This document shows positions 16,911-26,238 of a DNA stretch of 64,000 nucleotides, in pieces. The translations under genes were made by a program, and so were the position numbers. How positions within the stretch are numbered: position 1 is the stretch's first letter; every line of letters begins with the position of its first letter. The notes beneath the pieces are model-generated. The model did no database searches and was not told the origin of the DNA. It was given only the letters and a program-made list of their open reading frames with translations. Origin of the DNA: Intrasporangium oryzae NRRL B-24470 (GTDB taxonomy: Bacteria > Actinomycetota > Actinomycetes > Actinomycetales > Dermatophilaceae); the NCBI RefSeq assembly GCF_000576595.1, contig NZ_AWSA01000006.1, forward strand, positions 62,001 through 126,000, written 5' to 3'.

Positions 16911-18941
16911 TCAGAAGGCGTCGAGCGGGTCGACCCGGACACCGACGACCTCGGGCTCCTTGCGGGCGGAACGGAACGCCCTGAGGGCCATGAGGGCCCG
17001 GGTCAGCTCGCCGGTGCGGTCCGGAGCGATGCGCACGAGGGCGTGCCGGTCGACACGCGACTCGGCAGGGCCGTCCCCGGTGCGGCGGGGCGCCGGGAGC
17101 GGCATGGGACCGAGCAGCTGGGCGCCGTCGGGGAGGTCGAGCTGGGCCAGGGCGTCCTGGAGCCCGCGGCGTGTGCCCGTGAGCTGCGCCATCCGCACGG
17201 CCGGAGGCAGTCCGAGCTCGGTCCGGTCGGCCAGCTCGCGAGCCGCGAGCCACGCGGGGTCCCACCGGACGAGGGCCTCGATCGCCGGGAGGGTCACCGC
17301 CTCGGGCGCTCCGCAGAGGACGACGGCCCGCCCGGACCGGGCGAGGGCGGCCGCGGCCGCCCAGCGACGGAGGGACTCGAGCGGCGCGTCGAGCACCGGC
17401 AGGTCGAGGCTCGCCCAGGCATCGAGGAGCAGGACGGCCGCATAGCCCCCCTCGGCCACCGGTTCGGCCCCGGGGGTGGCGACGACGAGCGAGGGCTCCG
17501 AGCCGACCTGGGCGAGCACCTCCCCCGAGCCCGACGTGTGCACCGGGTAGCCGGGGAAGGCGCGCCCGATCTCCTCCGCCGTCCGCCGCGCACCCGTGAC
17601 CGACGAACGGAGGCGCCGCGCCCCGCAGTGGCGGCACTCGAAGCTGTCCGGGCCGAGGGTCGTCGCGCACCAGCGGCACGCGGGGACGCGGCCTGAGGCG
17701 CCCACGGCGACGGGGCCCTGGCAGCGGGAGCAGCGCACGGGCGTGCGGCACTCGGCACAGCTGAGCGCCGGTTGGTACCCGCGGCGGGGCACCTGCAGCA
17801 GCACCGGGCCGTCGTGGAGCGCGTCCTTGGCGACACGCCACGCACGGGAGGGGATGTGGGCGCGGGAGGCGGCACCGTCGCGCTCCTCGTCGAGTCCCTC
17901 ACCCGCGACGCTGACCCGGGGGGCCGCCGCCCGGACCACCGCGGCGTCAGCCTCCACGGGGACGAGGCGCCCCGCCTCGACCTCCACCTGAATGGCGAGG
18001 CTCCGGACGAATCCCCCGGAGAGGACCGCCGCCCCCGTCGCCTCCGCCCGGAGCCCCAGCACTACGCCGGTGTGATGGTACGGAGCCCGGGGCTCGGCGA
18101 GCAGGTCGTCCCCGTCGTCCCACCACGCGACGAGCCCGAGGTCGTGCACCGGCGCGAAGGCCGCGGCGCGGGTGCCGATGACGATCCGGACATGGCCGCG
18201 GAGCACCTTGAGCCAGGCGGTGTAGCGCGCCTGCGGCCCCTGGTCGGCGGTCAGCCGGACGTGCTGCCCCGGCCCGAGCAGCCTCGTCAGAGCCGTCTCG
18301 AGCCGCGCGACGTCACGGTGGTCGGGGACGACGATGACCGAGCCGCGGCCGCCGGCCAGGGCGGTCGCCGCCGCGACGGCAAGGGCGTCCGGCCAGTCGT
18401 CGCCGGGGACCTGCCCCGGGAGCGCGGTCCAGGCGGCGGCCGGCGCCTCTCCGGACGCCACCCGGCGCAGCCACGCGGGACCCGCCGGGTAGGCCGCCCA
18501 CGGCCCAGGTTCAGGAGCCGGGACCTCCGCGCGGGGCGAGGGCTCGAGCGGGAGGTTGCGCTCGGCGGTGGCGTGGCGCCGCGGGACGGCCAGGCGCAGG
18601 ACGTCACTCAACGTGCCGGCATACCGATCGGCGACCGACCTGCAGAGCCCGAGGACCTCTGGGGTGAGGACCGGCTCCGGGCTGACGACCCGGCGCAAGG
18701 GCTGGAGGCGGCCGTCGTGCTCGGCGCGCTCGCGACGCTCGACGACGAACCCGTCGAGCTCGCGTCCGGCGAACCGGACCCGGACGCGGGCACCTGGCAC
18801 CGCGTCGGCAGCGAGCTCGTCGGGGACGTCGTACTCGAAGACCCGGTCGAGATGGGCGAGAGGCGTCTCGACGACGACGGCAGCGACCGGCCCGGTCACC
18901 TGGTCGTGCTCGGGTCGCCGTGCCGTCGTCGTCTCGCCCAC
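16911..18941 (-). CDS. priA: Primosomal protein N' (PriA), helicase motifs degenerate
   Basis: Role: replication restart at stalled forks. The 676-residue protein keeps the N-terminal 3'-DNA-binding domain (VVVETPLAHLDRVFEYDVP) and the zinc-binding cysteines of CAECRTPVRCSRC, CRWCATTLG and CRHCG (middle). In place of the Walker A GSGKTE it has LPGQVPGDDW, and the DEEH box is replaced by WWDDGDDLL, so ATP-driven unwinding is unlikely; actinobacterial PriA proteins are known for this. The GTG at 18941 is chosen because the longer frame would overlap metK by 71 bases. Confidence 0.88.
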   Translation of the reverse strand: MGETTTARRPEHDQVTGPVAAVVVETPLAHLDRVFEYDVPDELAADAVPGARVRVRFAGRELDGFVVERRERAEHDGRLQPLRRVVSPEPVLTPEVLGLCRSVADRYAGTLSDVLRLAVPRRHATAERNLPLEPSPRAEVPAPEPGPWAAYPAGPAWLRRVASGEAPAAAWTALPGQVPGDDWPDALAVAAATALAGGRGSVIVVPDHRDVARLETALTRLLGPGQHVRLTADQGPQARYTAWLKVLRGHVRIVIGTRAAAFAPVHDLGLVAWWDDGDDLLAEPRAPYHHTGVVLGLRAEATGAAVLSGGFVRSLAIQVEVEAGRLVPVEADAAVVRAAAPRVSVAGEGLDEERDGAASRAHIPSRAWRVAKDALHDGPVLLQVPRRGYQPALSCAECRTPVRCSRCQGPVAVGASGRVPACRWCATTLGPDSFECRHCGARRLRSSVTGARRTAEEIGRAFPGYPVHTSGSGEVLAQVGSEPSLVVATPGAEPVAEGGYAAVLLLDAWASLDLPVLDAPLESLRRWAAAAALARSGRAVVLCGAPEAVTLPAIEALVRWDPAWLAARELADRTELGLPPAVRMAQLTGTRRGLQDALAQLDLPDGAQLLGPMPLPAPRRTGDGPAESRVDRHALVRIAPDRTGELTRALMALRAFRSARKEPEVVGVRVDPLDAF

Positions 18942-18957
18942 GTGGGCGAACCTAGCC

Positions 18958-20178
<1,221 letters not shown>

Positions 20179-20230
20179 TGGTTCTCCCTACCTTGGGTCT
20201 CGGCTGCGCGGGTTGGCCGTCTCGGGCGAG

Positions 20231-20236
20231 AGTGTA
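20231..20236 (-). promoter_or_regulatory. Candidate -10 box for metK
   Basis: TACACT on the minus strand, about 53 bases upstream of the metK ATG and overlapping nothing but the short coaBC-metK gap, fits a sigma-70-type -10 box. The -35 would fall inside the 3' end of coaBC and is not distinctive. No SAM riboswitch fold was recognised in the leader. Confidence 0.35.
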
Positions 20237-20240
20237 TCCG

Positions 20241-21530
20241 TCAGTCGAGCAGCCGCAGGACGGCGTCCAGCACGGCTTCGGCGACGGCGTCCTTCGAGGC
20301 GGGGCCCACGGAGACGACCTCGTCGGAGCCGCGCACCATGAGGTGGACGGTGTTGTCGTCGCGACCGAAGGTCTTGTCGGTGCCCACCTCGTTGACGACC
20401 TGGAGGTCCGACCCCTTCCGGGCGAACTTCGCGCGGGCGTGCTCGAGGACGGTGCCGTCGGCGTCACCGGTCTCGGCGGCGAAGCTCACGATGACCGGCC
20501 GCGCGGAGGACCGGGCGCGACGGTCGGCGACGAGCCCCTTGACGATGTCGGGGTTCTCGACGAGCTCGAGGCGCAGGCCAGGAGTCTCGGACGACTTCTT
20601 GATCTTGCTGTCGCTCACCGTCGCCGGCCGGAAGTCGGCCGGCGCGGCGGCCATGACGACCACGTCCGCGTCACGGGCGGCGTCGCGGACGGCCTCCTCG
20701 AGCTGGAGCGTGGTCTCGACGGGGACGACCTCGACGCCGTCGGGCGCGGGCAGGGAGACGTTGGCGGCGACGAGGGTCACCGCGGCACCTCGGGCCGCCG
20801 CGACCCGTGCGATGGAGTACCCCTGCTTGCCCGACGACCGGTTGCCGAGGAAGCGCACCGGGTCGAGCGGCTCGCGGGTGCCTCCCGCCGACACGACGAC
20901 CGTGCGGCCCTCCAGCGAGCCGGTCGAGGCGTATGCCGCCGGGCCGGGTTCGAAGGAGGGCGTCGGCGCCGCGTCGGCGGGCGCAGCGGCAGCCGGCGCG
21001 TCGACGATGGCCAGGCACGCGGCATACAGCACGTCGGGCTCCGGCAGGCGTCCCGGGCCGGTGTCCTTGCCGGTCAGGCGGCCCTCCGCGGGGTCGATCA
21101 CGTGAGCCCCGCGAGAGCGCAGCGTGGCCACGTTGGCGCGCGTCGCCGCGTGCTCCCACATCTCCGTGTGCATCGCCGGGGCGAAGACGACAGGACAGCG
21201 AGCGGTGAGGAGCGTGTTGGTGAGCAGGTCGTCGGCGATGCCGTGAGCGGCCTTGGCGAGCACGTCAGCGGTCGCGGGGGCCACGACGACGAGGTCGGCG
21301 CCCTGGCCGATTCTGACGTGGGGCACCTCGTGGACCGAGGTCCACACATCGGTGCTCACGGGTTTGCCCGAGAGCGCGGCCCACGTCGGCGCCCCGACGA
21401 ACTGGAGCGCCGCCGCGGTCGGCACGACCGTCACGTCGTGTCCCGCCTCGGTGAAGAGCCGCAGGAGGGAGCACGCCTTGTACGCGGCGATCCCGCCGCT
21501 CACGCCGAGGACGACGCGCAGTCGAGTCAT
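20241..21530 (-). CDS. coaBC: Bifunctional phosphopantothenoylcysteine decarboxylase/synthetase
   Basis: Two consecutive coenzyme A steps: the CoaB half joins phosphopantothenate to cysteine using CTP, and the CoaC half decarboxylates the product with FMN. The N-terminal flavoprotein domain has GVSGGIAAYKACSLL and APAMHTEMWEHAATR; the C-terminal synthetase domain begins near residue 210 with VVVSAGGTREPLDPVRFLGN and SSGKQGYSIA. The 429-residue length is normal. ATG at 21530, nine bases after rpoZ. Confidence 0.95.
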   Translation of the reverse strand: MTRLRVVLGVSGGIAAYKACSLLRLFTEAGHDVTVVPTAAALQFVGAPTWAALSGKPVSTDVWTSVHEVPHVRIGQGADLVVVAPATADVLAKAAHGIADDLLTNTLLTARCPVVFAPAMHTEMWEHAATRANVATLRSRGAHVIDPAEGRLTGKDTGPGRLPEPDVLYAACLAIVDAPAAAAPADAAPTPSFEPGPAAYASTGSLEGRTVVVSAGGTREPLDPVRFLGNRSSGKQGYSIARVAAARGAAVTLVAANVSLPAPDGVEVVPVETTLQLEEAVRDAARDADVVVMAAAPADFRPATVSDSKIKKSSETPGLRLELVENPDIVKGLVADRRARSSARPVIVSFAAETGDADGTVLEHARAKFARKGSDLQVVNEVGTDKTFGRDDNTVHLMVRGSDEVVSVGPASKDAVAEAVLDAVLRLLD

Positions 21531-21539
21531 CGGGGCGGG

Positions 21540-21803
21540 TCAGGCCTCGGTGGGGGTGGAGGTGAGCAGTCCCTCGTTGATCTCACGCAGCGCGATCGAC
21601 AGCGGCTTCTCGTGGACCTCCGTCTCGACGAGCGGGCCGACGTAGTCGAGCAGGCCCTCCTGCAGCTGGGAGTAGTAGGCGTTGATCTGGCGGGCGCGCT
21701 TGGCGGAGTAGATGACGAGCGCGTACTTGGAGTCGGCGGCGGTCAGGAGGTCGTCGATCGGCGGCTTGGTGATGCCGATGGGAGCAGCCTGGGTACCGGA
21801 CAC
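21540..21803 (-). CDS. rpoZ: RNA polymerase omega subunit
   Basis: Small subunit that helps assemble RNA polymerase. The 87-residue protein contains [34 protein letters not shown], the conserved omega core, and an actinobacterial C-terminal extension ending [14 protein letters not shown]. The GTG at 21803 (VSGTQAAP) is used; the longer frame has a Pro-rich N-terminus without homology. Lies between gmk and coaBC as in many bacteria. Confidence 0.94.
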   Translation of the reverse strand: MSGTQAAPIGITKPPIDDLLTAADSKYALVIYSAKRARQINAYYSQLQEGLLDYVGPLVETEVHEKPLSIALREINEGLLTSTPTEA

Positions 21804-21882
21804 AGTGTTCTCGTTTCGTTCGTGGACGTGGTCTGGGAGTGCGGCCGGCGGCGGCGACGGTCGCACGCGCCAACAAAGGGAC

Positions 21883-22491
21883 TCACCGGCTGGCGCGTCC
21901 CGATCTCATCAATGATACGAGTTGTTCGCTGGCGCGACGAACATCGTCGTTGACGATGACCTCGTCGAACTCCGACTTGGCCGCCAGCTCGGCCCGCGCC
22001 GTGTCGAGGCGGCGCTCGCGCTCGGCCTCCTCCTCCGTACCCCGTCCGACGAGGCGCCGGACCAGCTCGTCCCAGCTCGGCGGCTCGAGGAAGACGAAGA
22101 GCGCGTCGGGCCACGTCTCGCGGACCTGCCGGGCGCCCTGAAGGTCGATCTCGAGGAGGGCGTCCCTGCCCTCGCGGATCGCCCGCTCGACCGGCCCCCG
22201 CGGCGTGCCGTACTTGGCCGCTCCGTGGACGACGGCGTACTCGAGGAACTCCCCCGCCGCGACGAGCCGGTCGAACTCGTGGTCGTCAACGAAGTGGTAG
22301 TGCACCCCGTCGACCTCGCCGGGACGCGGCTTGCGGGTCGTCATCGACACGGAGAACCAGACGCCGGGGAAGTGCGTGCGCACATAGGCCGCGATCGTGC
22401 CCTTTCCGACCGCCGTCGGGCCGGCGAGCACGGTGAGGCGTCCCGGCGCGGGGCGGGTGTCCGTGGCGGAGCCCCCGGTCGTTGACGTCAT
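21883..22491 (-). CDS. gmk: Guanylate kinase
   Basis: Phosphorylates GMP to GDP. The 202 residues include the P-loop [16 protein letters not shown] (about residues 21-36), the GMP-binding [20 protein letters not shown] and the LID region. ATG at 22491 overlaps the mihF stop (ATGA), so gmk is translated from the mihF transcript. A long in-frame extension upstream has no homology. Confidence 0.96.
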   Translation of the reverse strand: MTSTTGGSATDTRPAPGRLTVLAGPTAVGKGTIAAYVRTHFPGVWFSVSMTTRKPRPGEVDGVHYHFVDDHEFDRLVAAGEFLEYAVVHGAAKYGTPRGPVERAIREGRDALLEIDLQGARQVRETWPDALFVFLEPPSWDELVRRLVGRGTEEEAERERRLDTARAELAAKSEFDEVIVNDDVRRASEQLVSLMRSGRASR

Positions 22492-22805
22492 GAGCGCTCG
22501 AAACGGCGGAGCAGGGCCGCCGTCTGGTTGGCGCCGAGGCCCCGGACGCGCCGGGACTCGGCGATGCCCACCTCGGCCATGATCGCCTTGGCCCGCACGC
22601 GGCCCACGCCGGGCATCGACTCGAGCAGCTCGGTCACCTTCATCTTCCCGATGACGGGATCGACCTTGCCGTCCTGGATGACCTCGGCGAGGGAGCCGCT
22701 GGAGTACTTGAGGCGGTTCTTGACCGCCGCCCGCTCCCGGCGTGCCGCAGCGGCCTTCTCGAGTGCTGCCGCGCGTTGCTCGGGGGTGAGCGGTGGAAGC
22801 GCCAC
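22488..22805 (-). CDS. mihF: Integration host factor, actinobacterial type (mIHF)
   Basis: A 105-residue DNA-binding nucleoid protein unrelated to proteobacterial IHF. It has the all-helical mIHF pattern: a basic N-terminal helix (EKAAAARRERAAVKNRLK), then the helix-two-turn-helix TELLESMPGVGRVRAKAIMAEVGIAESRRVRGLG. The GTG at 22805 follows AAGGAG by about nine bases. The mihF-gmk pair is a hallmark of actinobacteria. Confidence 0.95.
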   Translation of the reverse strand: MALPPLTPEQRAAALEKAAAARRERAAVKNRLKYSSGSLAEVIQDGKVDPVIGKMKVTELLESMPGVGRVRAKAIMAEVGIAESRRVRGLGANQTAALLRRFERS

Positions 22806-22874
22806 GATGACGGTTCTCCTTGGTGCCTGTGGGCGCGCGATGGCGCGCGGGTGGACGCGGTGGTGTTCTCGCCG

Positions 22875-22904
22875 AACCTAGCGACCCCGACGACCGCGTC
22901 GCAA
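22875..22904 (-). promoter_or_regulatory. Promoter of the mihF-gmk-rpoZ unit
   Basis: TTGCGA (22904-22899) and TAGGTT (22880-22875) are separated by 18 bases on the minus strand, 70 bases upstream of the mihF start and just beyond the lipoprotein stop. Both boxes keep the key positions of a housekeeping promoter. Confidence 0.5.
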
Positions 22905-22934
22905 CGCGGCCACCGGGTCGCCCGATGCCGGGTG

Positions 22935-23438
22935 TCAGGAGCCGAGGTCGATGCCGCACGCCGTCCTGGCGTGGCTCTCGATCTTCGTGCCCGCCGACTC
23001 CATCCTGGGCATCGCAGCGGTCAGCGCCTTCGCGCCGCCCGACGCCGTCGTCTCGATGGAGCCGATGAAGTCGCCCCAGGCCGGCTTCACCTCGGCGGGA
23101 GCCGCCGTCTCGATCCGGTTGAGCAGGGTTAGTGCCTTCGGGAGCCCCTCGCGGTCGCCGATGTTGCCGGTCAGGGTCTGGAGCTCGGCCCACGACGTCT
23201 TCAGGGTGGCGCAGTAGGCCGCGAGGTCGCCGGCTGCGGGGGCCGTCGTGGTCGACATGGTCGACGTGGTCGTCGTGGTCGTCGTGGTCGGCGTGGTCGT
23301 GCTCGTCACCGCCGAGGCGACCGGTGTGCTGGTGGCAGTCGGCGTGCTACCACCGCTGCAGGCGGCGGCGAGCGGCAGGACCGCGAGGAGGGCGGTGCCG
23401 CGGGCGAGGCGGCGGATGGACAGGGTGGTGTGAGTCAT
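22935..23438 (-). CDS. Small secreted lipoprotein with Thr-rich linker
   Basis: Function unknown. The 167-residue protein has a lipoprotein signal peptide: basic RRLARG, a hydrophobic core, then the lipobox LAAAC, cysteine at residue 27. This is followed by a Thr/Ser/Pro tract (about residues 32-62) encoded by a GTGGTCGTC-like simple repeat, and a small helical domain containing two cysteines (YCATLKTSW and ARTACGID), probably disulfide-linked outside the cell. ATG at 23438 is chosen for the signal peptide. It is inserted between pyrF and mihF. Confidence 0.75.
   Translation of the reverse strand: MTHTTLSIRRLARGTALLAVLPLAAACSGGSTPTATSTPVASAVTSTTTPTTTTTTTTSTMSTTTAPAAGDLAAYCATLKTSWAELQTLTGNIGDREGLPKALTLLNRIETAAPAEVKPAWGDFIGSIETTASGGAKALTAAMPRMESAGTKIESHARTACGIDLGS
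23242..23308. repeat. GTC/GTG simple-repeat tract within the lipoprotein gene
   Basis: Degenerate tandem copies of a 9-base GTCGTGGTC unit encode the Thr-rich linker of the lipoprotein. Such tracts change length easily by slippage; unit multiples of three keep the frame. Confidence 0.6.
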
Positions 23439-23477
23439 GTGGCCCAACCGTAGTGGTCGTCCCGGCACCGCTCGGGC

Positions 23478-24317
23478 TCACCCCAGGAGCGAGTCCGCGA
23501 CGCGGCGAGCCTGTGCAGCAAGGACATTCACGTCAGGACCTGCGCCGAGGATCTCCCTGCTCGACGACGCGAGGACCTGTGGGCGAGCCGCGCCGAAGAC
23601 ACGGTCGAGCTCGGCGACCGTCCCGCCCTGAGCGCCGAAACCCGGCGCGAGGATCGGCGTGGCGGCGGCCGCGAGGTCGAGACCGAGGTCGGAGACCGCA
23701 GAGCCGACCGTTGCGCCGATGACGAGCCCCACGCCTCCGAGCTCGCCCCTCTCGCGGGCCGGCGCGTTGTCGCGCGTCGCCCCGTCGACGATCGTCCCGG
23801 CCACGCTCCGACCCTGCCGCACCGCGTGCTGGACGCCCGCCCCCTCCGGGTTGGACGTGAGGGCGAGGACGAAGACACCCCTGCCGTGCTGCTCGGCGAG
23901 GTCGATCGCGGGCCTCAGCGACTCGTAGCCGAGGAAGGGGCTCACGGTGATCGCGTCGGCCGGCGCGACGGCATCGGCGCCGAGGAAGGCTTCGGCGTAG
24001 GCGGCCATCGTCGAGCCGATGTCGCCCCGCTTCGCGTCGAGGATGGTCAGGGTGCCGGCCTCGCGCAGCTCGGTGAGGACCCGTTCGAGCACGGCGACCC
24101 CGCGGCTCCCGAAGACCTCGAAGAACGCCGACTGGGGCTTGACGACGGCGACCCGGCCGGCGAACGCCTCGACGCACGTGAGCGCGAACCGCTCGAGCCC
24201 GGACACGTCATACGCCAGTCCCCACGACTCGACGAGCGCGCGGTGCGGGTCGATGCCGGCGCAGAGCGCGCCATGCGCGTCCATGGCCGCCCGGAGGCGC
24301 ACGCCGAACCTCGTCAT
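23478..24317 (-). CDS. pyrF: Orotidine 5'-phosphate decarboxylase
   Basis: Last step of UMP synthesis. The 279-residue length and motifs such as LCAGIDPHRALVESWGL, VAVVKPQSAFFEVFG and LTILDAKRGDIGSTMAAYAEAF (catalytic Lys/Asp/Lys set) identify the longer type 2 family common in actinobacteria and mycobacteria. Start ATG at 24317 has a strong GGAGAG site; a start at 24368 overlapping the pyrD stop is possible but adds a low-complexity leader. Final gene of the pyr operon. Confidence 0.95.
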   Translation of the reverse strand: MTRFGVRLRAAMDAHGALCAGIDPHRALVESWGLAYDVSGLERFALTCVEAFAGRVAVVKPQSAFFEVFGSRGVAVLERVLTELREAGTLTILDAKRGDIGSTMAAYAEAFLGADAVAPADAITVSPFLGYESLRPAIDLAEQHGRGVFVLALTSNPEGAGVQHAVRQGRSVAGTIVDGATRDNAPARERGELGGVGLVIGATVGSAVSDLGLDLAAAATPILAPGFGAQGGTVAELDRVFGAARPQVLASSSREILGAGPDVNVLAAQARRVADSLLG

Positions 24318-24364
24318 GGTCTCTCCTACCTGTGTCTGTGGGGTCATCGCGGGGGTCGTCGGCG

Positions 24365-25312
24365 TCATCGCTGGTGCGCCACGCCGACCGCGTCGCCGAA
24401 GGAGGCGAAGCCCTTGGACTCGAGCAGGCCCGTGAGCTCGTCGAGCACGCGAACGGGCGCGGCCGGGTCGTTGAACGTCGCCGTGCCGACCTGGATCGCG
24501 CTCGCGCCGGCGGCCACGAGCTCGAGCGCGTCGCGACCGGTGCGCACCCCGCCGACCCCGATGATCGGGACGGTCGGCATGACGCCCTCGAGCATGGCCC
24601 GGCGAACCTGCCAGACGGCCCGGACCGCGACCGGCCGGATGCCCGGCCCGGACAGCCCGCCCGTGACACCCCCGAGCTGCGGACGCATCCGGTCGGTGTC
24701 GATGACCATCCCGAGGAGCGTGTTGATCATCGTCAGGCCGTCGGCGCCGGCGTCGAGGCACGCCGCGGCGATGGCCGTGATGTCGGTGACGTCGGGGCTG
24801 AGCTTGGCGAAGACCGGCACCCGCGGGGGCAGCGTCTCGCGCACGAGCGAGATGACCGTCGACGACGCGACAGGGTCGCAGGCGAAGACGAGGCCGCGGT
24901 TGGCGACGTTGGGGCACGAGATGTTCACCTCGACACCGACGGCCGCGCCGAAGGCCTCGCTCGCCGCGAGGACCGATGCGACCTCGGCATACTCCTCGCT
25001 CGAGCTCCCGGCGATCGAGGGGAGGACCCTAGCGCCGACCGAGGCGAGCCAGGGAAGGTCCTCCTCGACGAAGGCCTTGATACCGGGACCCTGCAGCCCG
25101 ATGGAGTTGAGCATCCCGGAGGGAGTCTCCGCCATGCGCGGGGTGCCGCGGCCGGACCGCGGCTCGGCCATCACCGACTTCGTCACGAAGGCGCCGAGCT
25201 CGGCCACGTCGAAGAAGCGGTGGAGCTCCTTGCCGTTCGCGGCGCAGCCGGAGGCGGTCATGAGCGGGTTGCGGAGGCGTTGCCCGGCGAGGGTGACGGA
25301 CATGTCGACCAT
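24365..25312 (-). CDS. pyrD: Dihydroorotate dehydrogenase, class 1B catalytic subunit
   Basis: Oxidises dihydroorotate to orotate using FMN. It is a 315-residue TIM barrel with ASGCAANGKEL near the N-terminus and the class 1 active-site cysteine in NISCPNV; IIGVGGVRTGRDALE binds the FMN phosphate. The adjacent PyrK-type gene shows that it is the class 1B, NAD-linked form and not the membrane quinone-linked class 2. ATG at 25312 shares one base with the pyrK stop. Confidence 0.94.
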   Translation of the reverse strand: MVDMSVTLAGQRLRNPLMTASGCAANGKELHRFFDVAELGAFVTKSVMAEPRSGRGTPRMAETPSGMLNSIGLQGPGIKAFVEEDLPWLASVGARVLPSIAGSSSEEYAEVASVLAASEAFGAAVGVEVNISCPNVANRGLVFACDPVASSTVISLVRETLPPRVPVFAKLSPDVTDITAIAAACLDAGADGLTMINTLLGMVIDTDRMRPQLGGVTGGLSGPGIRPVAVRAVWQVRRAMLEGVMPTVPIIGVGGVRTGRDALELVAAGASAIQVGTATFNDPAAPVRVLDELTGLLESKGFASFGDAVGVAHQR

Positions 25313-26238
25313 CAGTGACCCCCCACCCTGGGCGCGCCGACGGCGTCATCGGGGACCCGGCAGTGGCCGCCCTCGAAGGCGTCCCAGCGCACCGCGTCAC
25401 CACGGAACACCGGGCCCTCGACGCAGGAGCGCACCATCCGGGTGCGCCCGTCCGAGCCGACGACGGGCATGACGCATGTCATGCAGACGCCGACACCGCA
25501 CGCCATCGACTCCTCGACGGCGACCTGCGCGACGGCGCCGTGCGCCGCGGCGATGTCGGTGATCGACCTCAGCATCCCCATCGGTCCGCAGCCGTAGACC
25601 ATGCCGGCACTCGTCCGCTCGATGATCCCGGGCAGGACGTCGCTGACCCATCCGCGGTGCCCGGCCGAGCCGTCGTCGGTCGTGATGGTGACGCCGTCGC
25701 CGCTCCGACGGGCCTCGTCGACGCCGAAGAGCCGGTCCTCGCTCGCGGCGCCCAGGACGAGCTCGACGTGGCAGCCACGCTCACGCAGCGCCTCGGCGAG
25801 CCAGAAGAGCGGAGCGCTCCCATAGCCCCCACCGACGAGGACGCATGACGTCGGGTCCGTCGGGAGCGGGAAGGCCTGGCCGAGCGGTCCGATGACATCG
25901 ACCGTGTCGCCCGGCTGGCGGGAGGTGATCCAGCGGGTGCCGGGCCCCACCGCCGAGACGACGATCTCGACGGTCCCGAGGCCCGTGGCGCTCGTGCCGT
26001 CGCCGCCGGTCGGGGTGACCCGGTGGATCGAGAACGACCGGCGCAAGAGGGTCGCGGACGACTCGTCCCCGACGGCGAGGGCGACGAACTGGCCCGGCCG
26101 TGCCAGGTCCGCGGCGCCGGGGGCGACGAGCGTCAGGTGCTGGTAGGCGCCGACCCGGCGCGTCCCGACGACCTCGGCGACCTCGTGGGCGACGGCGCCG
26201 CGCCGGCCCCCCGCAGTCGTGGAGAGGGCGCCCGTCAT
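25312..26238 (-). CDS. pyrK: Dihydroorotate dehydrogenase electron-transfer subunit
   Basis: Carries electrons from PyrD to NAD. The 308 residues show a ferredoxin-reductase layout: an FAD-binding barrel with RRSFSIHRV, an NAD-binding domain with [19 protein letters not shown], and a C-terminal [2Fe-2S] cluster with cysteines spaced CGVGVCMTC and a fourth in [13 protein letters not shown] at 26238 overlaps the carB stop (ATGA). It forms the class 1B complex with PyrD. Confidence 0.93.
   Translation of the reverse strand: MTGALSTTAGGRRGAVAHEVAEVVGTRRVGAYQHLTLVAPGAADLARPGQFVALAVGDESSATLLRRSFSIHRVTPTGGDGTSATGLGTVEIVVSAVGPGTRWITSRQPGDTVDVIGPLGQAFPLPTDPTSCVLVGGGYGSAPLFWLAEALRERGCHVELVLGAASEDRLFGVDEARRSGDGVTITTDDGSAGHRGWVSDVLPGIIERTSAGMVYGCGPMGMLRSITDIAAAHGAVAQVAVEESMACGVGVCMTCVMPVVGSDGRTRMVRSCVEGPVFRGDAVRWDAFEGGHCRVPDDAVGAPRVGGH

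Noticed and set aside
20179-20240. SAM riboswitch before metK
   Set aside because: The leader is only about 50 bases and has none of the conserved SAM aptamer boxes.
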